Positions 1-11,219 of a stretch of 64,000 nucleotides of DNA are shown piece by piece. The DNA is from Beijerinckiaceae bacterium. Its GTDB lineage: Bacteria > Pseudomonadota > Alphaproteobacteria > Rhizobiales > Beijerinckiaceae. Position 1 is the stretch's first letter. Each line of letters opens with the position of its first letter. The DNA is taken from contig JALJOM010000003.1 of assembly GCA_024304885.1 (NCBI GenBank), forward strand, positions 2,576,110 through 2,640,109, read 5' to 3'. The notes beneath the pieces were generated by a model. The model saw only the letters and a program-made list of their open reading frames with translations, did not search any database and was not told the DNA's origin. Both the position numbers and the translations under genes were made by a program.

Positions 1-296
1 ACGGCCTTCAGGATGGAGCGGATGAAGCGGTCGTTCACCTTGGCGGTATAGAGATGGGTATCCGAGATATAGGCGAAGGTGAAGCCCGGCGTGCCGGCCT
101 CCGCGGCCTGCGCCACCTCGACGAGCTGGAAGCTCTGCGGCGTGATCAGGCCCTTGGCGGCGGCGATGCCGGCCGAGGCGCAAGCGACCTTCATGAAGCC
201 GCGTCGGGACAGGGCGCCGAGCCGGGCGAGACCCTCGAAGAAGGCCGCGCGCTCCTCGTAATGCTTAGTCTCGATGCTCTTGTGCCCACCAGCCAT
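1..296 (-). CDS. Tat-exported metallophosphoesterase, N-terminal part (cut by window edge)
   Basis: Only the first 98 codons are in the window; the gene runs off the left end. From the ATG at 296 the protein has a polar N-terminus, a twin-arginine motif (SRRGFMK, about residues 32-38) and an Ala-rich hydrophobic stretch, so export by the Tat system is predicted. The calcineurin-like phosphoesterase fold begins with AYISDTHL, whose D-x-H supplies the first metal ligands in this family. The other metal motifs lie outside the window, so substrate and length cannot be judged. The gene follows the di-heme peroxidase gene on the same strand after about 150 bp, which suggests cotranscription of two envelope enzymes. 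A dispersed repeat fills the gap between them. The family assignment is firm; the specific function is unknown. Confidence 0.8.
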   Translation of the reverse strand, partial: MAGGHKSIETKHYEERAAFFEGLARLGALSRRGFMKVACASAGIAAAKGLITPQSFQLVEVAQAAEAGTPGFTFAYISDTHLYTAKVNDRFIRSILKA

Positions 297-308
297 GGCT
301 CTACTCCT

Positions 309-371
309 AGAGCGAGTTTTGTCGCAATTTCGCGACGCGAACCGGTGCCCGCTTCGCTGGAAATTGCTCTC
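309..371. repeat. Dispersed intergenic element, TAGAGCG type
   Basis: The element lies between the peroxidase and phosphoesterase genes. It starts with TAGAGCGAG and ends with TTGCTCTCA, so its ends are short inverted repeats. Read on the minus strand it contains GCGAAATTGCGACAAAAC. The same core recurs, with small changes, near 2230-2246, 26119-26134 and 43365-43380. It resembles the short extragenic repeats common in Hyphomicrobiales genomes. Confidence 0.6.
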
Positions 372-448
372 AGCATCGTTCCGAGCGGCGCCTCGCCGAG
401 CTCGGAAATGATCGAACCTCCGTGGCGCCTGCCTGTCCGGGGCCAGGC

Positions 449-1765
<1,317 letters not shown>

Positions 1766-2314
1766 CGCGTCCCCCCGATCTTCGCTGATCTTGCTTGCTC
1801 GCCTCGAGCATCGTCGTTGCGCCGACGCGCGCGGGTCCGTCCCGAGACTAGCGCGAAACCGGGTCGGAGAAAACTACCCGAAATGCCGGTATTGCAGCGT
1901 GTGCCCTACGAGCCCGAGGCTCGACAGCCCCCTCCCCTAGCCGCGTCACGCCGAGGGGAGCCTGCAGCCTAAGCTACGGAATTGCTGCGCGTCGGGGAAA
2001 CGAGAATGACCGCCCCTGCGGCGCGGGATCGCCTCCCGCTCGCGGCGCCGGGGTCCCACCACGAGGGCAGCGACGAAAAGCGAGCGCGAGCGCGCGGGCT
2101 CGGCTACAATGCGGCCGTCGAGACGTGGCTCGAGAGCTTGCCGACGCGTCCCGCTCGCCGAGCGGCTTCGAGCGTCTGCCCGGCGCCGGCTTCCGATGCG
2201 GGTGACGCGGAAACCGGCTCTGCAATCATGTCTTGTCGCGATTTCGGGACAGGATATCTTCGCCGGCTCACCCGAACCCGATCCGGCCGGACGTGCCTCC
2301 AAGGAGTGACCCAG
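1766..2314. other. Intergenic stretch, no gene recognised
   Basis: This 549-bp stretch separates the divergent peroxidase gene (minus) and a small plus-strand gene. Open frames exist on both strands but their translations look random: Arg/Pro/Ala-rich with no recognisable domain. Positions 2230-2246 carry the minus-strand repeat core CGAAATCGCGACAAGAC, followed on that strand by AGAGCCGGTTTCC, the same order seen in the element near 43.4 kb. No promoter with two convincing hexamers was found. Confidence 0.5.
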
Positions 2315-2536
2315 ATGACCAAGCTCGATCGGCCCCGCGAGATCATCGAGTTCTGCCTGCAGCCCCTCGGCCTCGCCACCACGACCGAGGAATACAAGGA
2401 GGCCTATCGCCGGCTCGAGCATGTGATCAAGACGTTCCAGGTGATGGCGCTGCGCGAGAAGATGCCGACCGCGGTCGATTTCTCCAACATGCGGACCATC
2501 ACCATCAACGAGGCCGCACACGGCGACGAAACTTGA
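2315..2536 (+). CDS. Small conserved hypothetical protein (73 aa)
   Basis: The ATG at 2315 is preceded by a near-perfect ribosome binding site (AAGGAG at 2301-2306, 8 nt spacing). This decides the start against longer readings of the same frame, whose extra residues look random. The protein is mostly helical by composition (for example EEYKEAYRRLEHVIKTFQVM) and has no signal peptide or membrane segment. I do not recognise a named family. It is followed after 43 bp by the DUF938 gene on the same strand and may share its transcript. The strong binding site and non-random composition support a real gene; the function is unknown. Confidence 0.7.
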   Translation: MTKLDRPREIIEFCLQPLGLATTTEEYKEAYRRLEHVIKTFQVMALREKMPTAVDFSNMRTITINEAAHGDET

Positions 2537-2579
2537 GCGGCAACGAGACCGCTCGCGAGCGTCACGCCGTCGCCTCGCC

Positions 2580-3197
2580 GTGCCCGACCTTCGCCTCAGC
2601 TCGCCCGCGGCCCTTCGCAACCGCGACCCGATCCTCGACGCGATTCGCGATCTCCTGCCGCCGCCTGGCCTCGTCCTCGAGATCGCCAGCGGGTCGGGAC
2701 AGCATTGCGTCAGGTTCGCCGAAAGGCTGCCCGGCCACGTCTTCCAGCCGAGCGACAAGGATCCCAGGGCGCGCGCCAGCATCGACGCTTGGATCGCGGC
2801 GAGTGGGGTGACGAATGCCCGCGCGGCACTTGCGCTCGACGCCGCCGACCCGAACTGGCCGCTCGCGGCAGCCGACGCGATCCTCTGCTTCAACATGATC
2901 CACATCGCGCCCTGGCGCGCGACGCAGGGGCTTCTCGCGGGGGCGGCGAGGCTGCTCGCTCCCGGCGCGCCGCTCGTCCTCTACGGTCCCTTCCGGCGCG
3001 GCGGGGCGCATACGAGCGCCGGCAATGCCACGTTCGACCGCGACCTGCGTAACGAGAACAGGGATTGGGGGGTGCGGGACCTCGAGAGCGTCGAGGCGCT
3101 CGCGATCGCGGAGGGCTTCACGGCCGCAGCCGTGACGGAAATGCCCGCCAACAACCTCACCCTCGTCTTCACGAGGAAGGCGAAATTGCCCGGATGA
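2580..3197 (+). CDS. DUF938 family SAM-dependent methyltransferase-like protein
   Basis: The 205-residue protein starts at a GTG. It has a class I methyltransferase-like core: the glycine-rich SAM motif LEIASGSGQH at about 33-42, an acidic residue after beta-2, and CFNMIHIAPW in the position of motif IV/V. This pattern, with the C-terminal ANNLTLVF, is that of the DUF938 family. The substrate is unknown for the family. The length matches the family (about 200 aa), so nothing seems missing. It follows the small 73-aa gene and faces the convergent DUF465 gene. Confidence 0.82.
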   Translation: MPDLRLSSPAALRNRDPILDAIRDLLPPPGLVLEIASGSGQHCVRFAERLPGHVFQPSDKDPRARASIDAWIAASGVTNARAALALDAADPNWPLAAADAILCFNMIHIAPWRATQGLLAGAARLLAPGAPLVLYGPFRRGGAHTSAGNATFDRDLRNENRDWGVRDLESVEALAIAEGFTAAAVTEMPANNLTLVFTRKAKLPG

Positions 3198-3262
3198 AGC
3201 GGTCGCCGCGGCTCGCCGAGACCGAGCCTGGGATCACGGCGAGACCTGCGGGAGCGGAAAAA

Positions 3263-3451
3263 TCAGTGCAGGGAGGTCGAAGCCGGCTCGTTCCGCAGCT
3301 TCTCGATCTCGTCCTTCAGCTGGAGCTTGCGCCGTTTCATCTCGGCAAGCTTGAGCTCGTCGGTCGCAGGATAGAGCAGCTCCTTCTCGATCTCCCTGTC
3401 GAGCGCATCATGACGCTGCTCGAGCATCGCCAAATGATTTTCCCTGGACAT
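3263..3451 (-). CDS. YdcH-like DUF465 small coiled-coil protein
   Basis: This 62-residue protein is almost entirely charged helix (LEQRHDALDREIEKEL, then KLAEMKRRKLQLKDEIEKLR). It is the heptad-like pattern of DUF465/YdcH proteins, which are widespread and often duplicated in alphaproteobacteria. The ATG at 3451 has a purine-rich GGGAG just upstream. Longer versions of the frame run through the divergent dnaG region and are not credible. A TTGACA hexamer on the minus strand (plus positions 3503-3508) could be its -35 box, but no good -10 follows at normal spacing. The function is unknown. Confidence 0.85.
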   Translation of the reverse strand: MSRENHLAMLEQRHDALDREIEKELLYPATDELKLAEMKRRKLQLKDEIEKLRNEPASTSLH

Positions 3452-3691
3452 GCAGCACTCCCTTCTAGAGGACACTACTGACGTGAGAAGTGTCGCACGA
3501 TATGTCAATTCTGCGAAGACGCATTCGCGCGGCAGGTATCGGAATTTTTCAGCTGTTCCTCGAACCTGTCGAATGGGCGAAGCCGCACGGCCTTCGTGCC
3601 ATGTGAATCGCGTGGAAAAGCTGCCGCAGCGGCAGGCCGACGTGGCAAGATACGCAGCGCCGTGCCACCCCCGTCGTGTCCGGATGTGTCG

Positions 3692-5635
3692 ATGCGATTT
3701 CCCCCGTCCTTCCTCGAAGAGATCAAGGCGAGGCTCAAGGTCTCCGAGGTCGTCCGCTCGCGCGTGAAGCTCGCCAAGGCAGGGCGGGAATGGCGCGGCC
3801 TCTCGCCCTTCACCTCGGAGAAGACGCCGTCCTTCTTCGTCAACGACCAGAAAGGGGCCTGGTTCGATTTCTCGGCCGGGCGCAACGGCAATATCTTCGA
3901 TTTTCTGATGGAGACGGAGGGCTTGTCGTTTGCCGAGGCGGTCGAGCGCCTCGCCGCCATGGCCGGCCTCGCCGTCCCGAAGCCGTCGCGCGAGGCCGAG
4001 GCGCAGGAGAAGGCGCGCGCCTCGCTGCACGACGTGCTCGAGCAAGCCGCACTTTATTTTTCCGCGTCGCTCGCCGGGCGTGGCGGTGGCCGGGCCCGGG
4101 CCTATCTCGAGGGTCGCGGCATCTCGTCCGAGATGCAGGCGCGGTTCCGGCTGGGATTTGCCCCGGACGAGAAATATGCCCTGCGCGATCATCTCGCCGC
4201 GAAGGGAGCTTCCGCCGAGACGATGATCGAGGCCGGCCTCTTGGTCCACGGCGAAGGCATCGCGGTGCCCTATGATCGCTTCCGCGACCGGGTCATGTTC
4301 CCGATCTGCGATCCGGCGGGCAAGGTCGTCGCCTTCGGGGGGCGCGCGCTCGCCAAGGAGGCCCAGGCCAAATACTTGAACTCCCCGGAAACGCGCCTCT
4401 TCCACAAGGGCGCGGTGCTCTACAACCATCACGCGGCGCGCGGGGCCGCGCACGAGACCGGGCGCGTGATCGCCGTCGAGGGCTATATCGACGTCATCGC
4501 CATGACGGCGGCCGGATTTTCCGAGGTCGTCGCGCCCATGGGGACCGCCCTGACGGCCGAGCATTGCGCGCTGCTCTGGCGGATGGCCGAGGTGCCAATC
4601 CTCTGCTTCGACGGCGACCGGGCCGGGCGCAAGGCGGCCTATCGCGCGATCGACACCGCGCTGCCCCTCCTCGGACCCGGCCGGTCGCTGGCCTTCGCGC
4701 TCTTGCCCGAGGGCCAGGATCCCGACGAGCTCGTCCGGTCCGACGGGCCCGGAGCCATGGCGGATTGCCTCGCTGCCGCGCGGCCGCTGGCCGATCTACT
4801 GTTCCAGCGAGAGACCGAGGCCGGATTTTTCGCGACGCCGGAGCAGAAGGCCGGTCTCGAGCGGCGGCTGCGAGAGATCACGCGCGAGATCGCCGATCCG
4901 GTCTTGCGCCGCTACTACGAGGCGGATTTCGAGGCGAGGCTCCTCCGGCTTTTCGGCTCCGGTACCCAACCAACCCCGCAGCGCCGCGGGAAACGGCCGG
5001 AAGCCGCGGGGTGGAGCCCCCGTTTCCAAGGGCCGTCCACCCGGGGAGTCGAGGCCGGGGCTCGCTCGCCCGGGCCTCCGGCGATCAGCGCGAGCTTGAG
5101 AAGCTCGCCCCTGCTGCGGCCGACGCGGGCGAGCCTTCCGCCGCGCGAAGGGCTGATCCTCTTGCTGATGCTGAATCATCCCGGGCTGCTCGAACGCTAT
5201 GCGGAAGCGATCGCCGAGGCCGAGCTTTCGAACCCGGAGGCCGACAGGCTTCGTGTCCGGCTCCTCGGCCTGATCGGGACCTCGGCGGAGCTTTCGACCG
5301 AGACGCTGCGCGCCGCTGCCGAGGCAGCGGGCCTCGGTGCCGTCACGCAAAGGCTCGATCTGCTCGCGGCCCACGCCTCGCATTGGTACGCGAAGCCCGG
5401 TGCCGCCGAAGCCGACGCCGAGGAGGTGCTGAAGCAAGCCTTGACCTTGCATCGCCGCGCCAAGGCCTTACATAGGGAGTTGCAAATGGCCGAATTGGCT
5501 CTAGGTAAGGATTCGAGCGAGGCTAATCTCGGCCGCCTCAACGACATTCGGGAGCAATTGACGGCGCTCGGCGGTACCGAAGCGTCGATCGATGGTTTCG
5601 GCATCTCGTCGGGACGACGGGCCGGCGCCTTTTGA
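3692..5635 (+). CDS. dnaG: DNA primase DnaG
   Basis: DnaG makes the RNA primers for chromosome replication, working with the DnaB helicase (encoded at about 33 kb). The chosen ATG gives the standard start MRFPPSFLEEIKARL and a 647-residue protein of normal length. The order is an N-terminal CHC2-type domain (about 30-85), the TOPRIM core with EGYIDVIAM and FDGDRAGRKAA (about 270-340), a linker, and a C-terminal helicase-binding region. The N-terminal domain lacks all four usual zinc ligands: where others have CPFH and CFGC, this protein has SPFT and DFSAG, while EKTPSF next to them is intact. A Pro/Arg/Ser-rich segment (about 430-485) separates the core from the helicase-binding part. rpoD follows in the classic dnaG-rpoD order. 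Confidence 0.97.
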   Translation: MRFPPSFLEEIKARLKVSEVVRSRVKLAKAGREWRGLSPFTSEKTPSFFVNDQKGAWFDFSAGRNGNIFDFLMETEGLSFAEAVERLAAMAGLAVPKPSREAEAQEKARASLHDVLEQAALYFSASLAGRGGGRARAYLEGRGISSEMQARFRLGFAPDEKYALRDHLAAKGASAETMIEAGLLVHGEGIAVPYDRFRDRVMFPICDPAGKVVAFGGRALAKEAQAKYLNSPETRLFHKGAVLYNHHAARGAAHETGRVIAVEGYIDVIAMTAAGFSEVVAPMGTALTAEHCALLWRMAEVPILCFDGDRAGRKAAYRAIDTALPLLGPGRSLAFALLPEGQDPDELVRSDGPGAMADCLAAARPLADLLFQRETEAGFFATPEQKAGLERRLREITREIADPVLRRYYEADFEARLLRLFGSGTQPTPQRRGKRPEAAGWSPRFQGPSTRGVEAGARSPGPPAISASLRSSPLLRPTRASLPPREGLILLLMLNHPGLLERYAEAIAEAELSNPEADRLRVRLLGLIGTSAELSTETLRAAAEAAGLGAVTQRLDLLAAHASHWYAKPGAAEADAEEVLKQALTLHRRAKALHRELQMAELALGKDSSEANLGRLNDIREQLTALGGTEASIDGFGISSGRRAGAF

Positions 5636-5847
5636 GCCGAGGCTCGAGCTGCGGGGGGCATCGACGGGAGGGGCTCGCGAGACACCGGCAGGACTCGGGC
5701 CGCAGGGCAAGGCCTGTCCCGGACGTCCCGAGGGCTCGCCGCGTCAGCCGCTCCGGGGACGATCCTCGGTCGCGCCTCCGGTCGAGGACCTCCGGATTCC
5801 GCGGGTGGCGTCTCCGTGACGCGATCCCTCGTCGATATGCCCCTTTG

Positions 5848-5878
5848 TTGACGGCGGTCGCCTCCGCCCCACTATAAT
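5848..5878 (+). promoter_or_regulatory. Putative sigma-70 promoter of rpoD
   Basis: TTGACG (5848-5853) and a perfect TATAAT (5873-5878) are separated by 19 bp, or 18 if the -10 is read as CTATAA. Transcription would start near 5885 and leave a leader of about 120 nt before rpoD. The rest of the 371-bp dnaG-rpoD gap shows no gene. The spacing is longer than the optimum. Confidence 0.55.
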
Positions 5879-6006
5879 GAAGCCCGCGCGAAGCCTCGTC
5901 GCCTGCGGGACCTCGATCACCAGCCTGGATGCGGGCGAGCTCGGGCCCACGTCCGATCCGAGCCGCCTTTGCGTAACGTCACCCAGTTTCCTATCGGAGT
6001 GCATTG

Positions 6007-8061
<2,055 letters not shown>

Positions 8062-8071
8062 CACACGGACG

Positions 8072-8316
8072 ATGCCGGCGATCGCATATTTTTACGGCGT
8101 CGCCATACAGATGTTCTTCGACGATCATAATCCACCGCATTTCCACGCACGTTACAATCCTGCGAGGGCCGCGGTTCGGTTGAATTGCCGCCTACGGCAA
8201 CGCGGTCCGTCGAGGAACGGGCGGTCTCGCGGCGGGTGGAATTGGAAGAAAATTGGCGTCGCGGACGAGTACACGAGGCATTGGAACGCACAGCAGGGCC
8301 GGACGGCAATGCCTGA
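8072..8316 (+). pseudogene. DUF4160 family gene, frameshifted
   Basis: The start is intact: [18 protein letters not shown], then [11 protein letters not shown], the signature of DUF4160 proteins. After about residue 30 the frame loses similarity. The rest of the family pattern reappears in another frame ([20 protein letters not shown]) and ends at TGA 8314-8316. At least one indel between about 8155 and 8190 therefore breaks the gene. DUF4160 genes are often paired with DUF2442 genes, in an arrangement reminiscent of toxin-antitoxin pairs; here the DUF2442 start overlaps the restored stop. The gene begins 10 bp after rpoD. It is probably a dead accessory gene. Confidence 0.75.
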
Positions 8317-8598
8317 GTTTCCAATGGTGGATGTTCTCGAGCTGAAGCCAGTTCCGGGCCAAAAGCTCTGGCTGCGTTTCAGCGACGGCTATGAGGGAAT
8401 TTGCGATCTATCCGAATTGATCGCGAGCGGTGGCTCGATGGTCGAGCCCCGGCAGAAAGCCGACGCTTTCAATCACGCATTCGTCGAGATGGGCGCGCCG
8501 ACTTGGCCCAATGGCCCAATGGCTTCGATCTCGACCCCAGCAATCTTTACATGAAAATGAAGCAGGCGGGCTTACTGGACTATGTTTCGGCGGCCTGA
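8309..8598 (+). pseudogene. DUF2442 family gene, frameshifted by an 8-bp tandem duplication
   Basis: From the ATG at 8309 the frame reads [18 protein letters not shown], then [19 protein letters not shown], which is a DUF2442 protein. It continues to APTWPNG and then drifts out of frame. CCCAATGG occurs twice in tandem (8507-8514 and 8515-8522). Removing one copy restores FDLDPSNLYMKMKQAGLLDY up to the stop at 8596-8598. The inactivating event is therefore directly visible. The partner gene upstream is also broken, so the pair is dead. Confidence 0.8.
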
Positions 8599-8650
8599 AG
8601 CACGCGGCGCCGGAGAATTGACGGGAGCCGCGGCGGCGTGATCCCTTCCA

Positions 8651-8723
8651 TGACGCGCGGACCTATCCGCTAGATCGAGGCCATCGCCCTTGGCAGGCCG
8701 AAGCACCCGAGCCGCAGCTGCAA
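8651..8723 (+). repeat. Degenerate copy of the rpoD 3' end
   Basis: These 73 bases align without gaps to rpoD positions 7964-8036, in the same orientation, with 59 identities (about 81%). They include 15 identical bases (GAAGCACCCGAGCCG at 8700-8714). In rpoD this segment encodes the end of the -35 recognition helix region; here it holds an in-frame stop and no longer codes. It lies just past the broken DUF4160/DUF2442 pair, so those genes are bracketed by two copies of the rpoD tail. Confidence 0.8.
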
Positions 8724-8769
8724 TGTGTGCCCGCCTTGCCGGCTGGCGCGGCCGTGATAGGCTTTGCGC

Positions 8770-9340
8770 ATGAACCTCGCCCTGCGCAAGCCCATGACCT
8801 TGGCGGAGTTCCTCGTCTGGGAGGAACGCCAGGAGCGGAAGTACGAGTTCGACGGCTTCGGGCCTGTCGCCATGGTCGGCGTCACCGCCGCCCATTCGAC
8901 CATTCAGGGCAACCTCGCTGCATCGCTGATCGCGAAGCAAGCCTTGCCGATTTCACGGACCCGAGCTCAAGGTCGAGGTCGCGGGCCATATCCGCTATCC
9001 GGACGGCTTCGTGGTGTGCTCCACCGTCGCGAATGACGCCACCGTCGTCCCCGACCCTGTCGTCGTATTCGAGATCCAGAGCCCGAGCACCGGGAGCACC
9101 GACCGGATCGTGAAGAACGAGGAGTACCGCGCGACCCCCTCGGTCCAGCGCTATGTCATGCTGGAGCAGGACCGCATCGCCGCCACGGTCTTCTCGCGCG
9201 CAGGCGAGGATTGGGTCGGCCATGTCCTCGTCGGGGACACCGTCCTCGCCATGCCGGAGATCGGCATCGAAGTGCCTCTTCCCGAGCTCTACGAAGGCCT
9301 CGTCTTCGACGAGCCCGAGGACGCCGAGCCTAGCGCGTAA
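8770..9340 (+). pseudogene. Uma2 family (DUF820) endonuclease-like gene, frameshifted
   Basis: The first part (MNLALRKPMTLAEFLVWEER, ERKYEFDGFGPVAMVG) is the N-terminus of an Uma2-family protein, a PD-(D/E)XK nuclease-like fold common in small mobile gene sets. Near 8945-8955 the frame shifts by a net +1. The continuation RFHGPELKVEVAGHIRYPDG, then VVVFEIQSPST, and the C-terminal half lie in the next frame and end at 9340. The candidate active-site residues (PD, then E-x-Q) are present but split over two frames. The end overlaps the convergent bluB end by 11 bp. It is probably inactive unless the base calls are wrong. Confidence 0.75.
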
Positions 9341-9989
9341 GAAGCTTCGCGCTTGCCTCGATCCGCTCCTGCCAATGATGGCGCTCGAGCTCCGGATCGA
9401 GATGCTCTTCCTGCGGAAGCCCGACGCAGAGATAGGCGACGAGCTTCCAGGCTTCCGGAACGAGGAGCACCCGCGCAACCTCTGCGGGATCGAGGATCGA
9501 GACCCAGCCGACGCCGAGACCCTCCGCCCGTGCCGCCAGCCAGAAGGTATGGATCGCGGCGACGACGGAATAATCGAGAGTCTCGGGCATGGTCTTGCGG
9601 CCGAGCCCGTGGCCCGCCTCGGTCGCATGATCGCAGAAGACCGCGAGATGCACCGGGGCCTCCTGCAGCCCCGCGAGCTTCAGCCGAGCATAGAGCGCCG
9701 CACGCTCCCCCTCGTAGCTGGCGAGCGCCGCCGCGTTGCAAGTGGAAAAGCACGCGATGATCGCCTGCCGGAGCGCCTGCGTCTCGACGCTGACGAAGCG
9801 CCAGGGACGGCTATTGCCGACGGACGGCGCGAGCGCGGCCGTTTCGAGCAGGCTCCGGACGAGCGAGCACGAGACCGGGTCTTTGCGGAAGCGCCGCACG
9901 TCGCGCCGCCAAAGGAACAGATCCTCGAGCTGCGTTCGGAACTCTGCTCCGAACGCCGGGGCAATCTCGAGCTGTCCTCCCCGTGTCAT
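9330..9989 (-). CDS. bluB: 5,6-dimethylbenzimidazole synthase BluB
   Basis: The 219-residue protein is of the nitroreductase-fold BluB type. BluB fragments reduced FMN with oxygen to make dimethylbenzimidazole, the lower ligand of cobalamin. Visible signatures are WRRDVRRFRKDPV, the phosphate-binding LAPSVGNSRPWRF (about 53-65), and the C-terminal HTFWLAARAEGLGVGWVSIL. The last is typical of BluB rather than of general nitroreductases. No other B12 genes are nearby, which is common for bluB. The ATG at 9989 fits the usual length. Confidence 0.88.
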   Translation of the reverse strand: MTRGGQLEIAPAFGAEFRTQLEDLFLWRRDVRRFRKDPVSCSLVRSLLETAALAPSVGNSRPWRFVSVETQALRQAIIACFSTCNAAALASYEGERAALYARLKLAGLQEAPVHLAVFCDHATEAGHGLGRKTMPETLDYSVVAAIHTFWLAARAEGLGVGWVSILDPAEVARVLLVPEAWKLVAYLCVGLPQEEHLDPELERHHWQERIEASAKLLTR

Positions 9990-10013
9990 GCGCGCTATCC
10001 GAAAGGCGCCGCA

Positions 10014-11111
10014 TCATGTCGCGAAGCGAAAATGCAGGACATCACCGTCCGCGACAACATAATCCTTTCCTTCGAGCCGGAATTTTCCCGCCTCGCGCGC
10101 GCCGGCCTCGCCCTTGCACGCGACATAATCTTCGTAGGCGATCGTCTCGGCGCGGATGAAGCCTTTCTCGAAATCGGTATGGATCACGCCCGCGGCCTGC
10201 GGCGCCTTGGTCCCCGCTGCGACCGTCCAGGCCCGCGCTTCCTTCGGCCCCACGGTGAAATAGGTCAGAAGTCCCAAAAGGCCGTAGCCTGCGCGGATGA
10301 CCCGGTTCAGGCCGGGCTCGGCGAGCCCGACCGCCTCTAGATAGTCCTTTTGCTCGTCGGGCGGCAGGACCGCGATCTCGCTCTCGATCTTGGCCGAGAC
10401 GATGACGCTCGCCGCGCCCTCCTCCGCGGCCCGCGAGGCGACGGCCGCCGAATAGGCGTTGCCCTTGTCGGCGGAGGCTTCCTCGACGTTGCAGACATAG
10501 AGCACCGGCTTCGACGACAAGAGGCCGAGGCCGCGGAACAGCTTCTCCTCCTCGGGCTTCGGCTCGGCGAGGCGCGCGGGCTTTCCTTCGCGCAGAAGGG
10601 CGAGGCAGCGCTGCACGAGGTCGAAAGTCTCCCTCGCCTCCTTGTCGCCGCCCTTGGCTTTCTTCTCGAGCGCCGTGGCGCGCTTCTCGAGGCTCTCGAG
10701 ATCGGCCAGCATCAGCTCGGTCTCGATCGTCTCGATATCGTCGAGGGGCGCGATCTTGCCCTCGACATGGGTGACGTCCGAATCCTCGAAGCAGCGCACG
10801 ACATGGGCGATCGCGTCGCATTCGCGGATATTGGCGAGGAACTGGTTGCCGAGCCCCTCGCCTTTCGACGCGCCGCGCACGAGGCCTGCGATATCGACGA
10901 AGGTGAGCCGCGTCGGGATGATCTCCTTCGAGCCGGCGACGGCCGCGAGCGTCTCGAGCCGCGCGTCGGGCACCGCGACATCGCCCACGTTCGGCTCGAT
11001 CGTACAGAAAGGATAGTTCGCTGCCTGGGCCGCCGCGGTCTGCGTCAGCGCATTGAAAAGTGTCGACTTGCCGACATTCGGCAGGCCGACGATCCCGCAT
11101 TTGAAACCCAT
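10014..11111 (-). CDS. ychF: Redox-regulated ATPase YchF
   Basis: YchF (EngD) is a ribosome-associated P-loop ATPase of the Obg family, conserved in nearly all bacteria. The chosen ATG gives MGFKCGIVGLPNVGKSTLFN with the P-loop at residues 9-17 and a 365-residue protein, the standard length. Other motifs are FVDIAGLVRGASKGEGLGNQ (switch II region), a coiled-coil insertion (about 125-200), and a C-terminal TGS domain ending in DYVVADGDVLHFRF. A good AAGGAAGG ribosome binding site precedes the start. It lies 24 bp upstream of bluB on the same strand. Confidence 0.96.
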   Translation of the reverse strand: MGFKCGIVGLPNVGKSTLFNALTQTAAAQAANYPFCTIEPNVGDVAVPDARLETLAAVAGSKEIIPTRLTFVDIAGLVRGASKGEGLGNQFLANIRECDAIAHVVRCFEDSDVTHVEGKIAPLDDIETIETELMLADLESLEKRATALEKKAKGGDKEARETFDLVQRCLALLREGKPARLAEPKPEEEKLFRGLGLLSSKPVLYVCNVEEASADKGNAYSAAVASRAAEEGAASVIVSAKIESEIAVLPPDEQKDYLEAVGLAEPGLNRVIRAGYGLLGLLTYFTVGPKEARAWTVAAGTKAPQAAGVIHTDFEKGFIRAETIAYEDYVACKGEAGAREAGKFRLEGKDYVVADGDVLHFRFAT

Positions 11112-11219
11112 GAAGCCGCACCTTCCTTCGCTCGCAGGCATGGCGGTACCAAGGATGACCGGCCGCCACAATGGCAAGGAGGGATTCGACGCAGATTCGG
11201 GCCCGCGCGGGCTCTCGGC

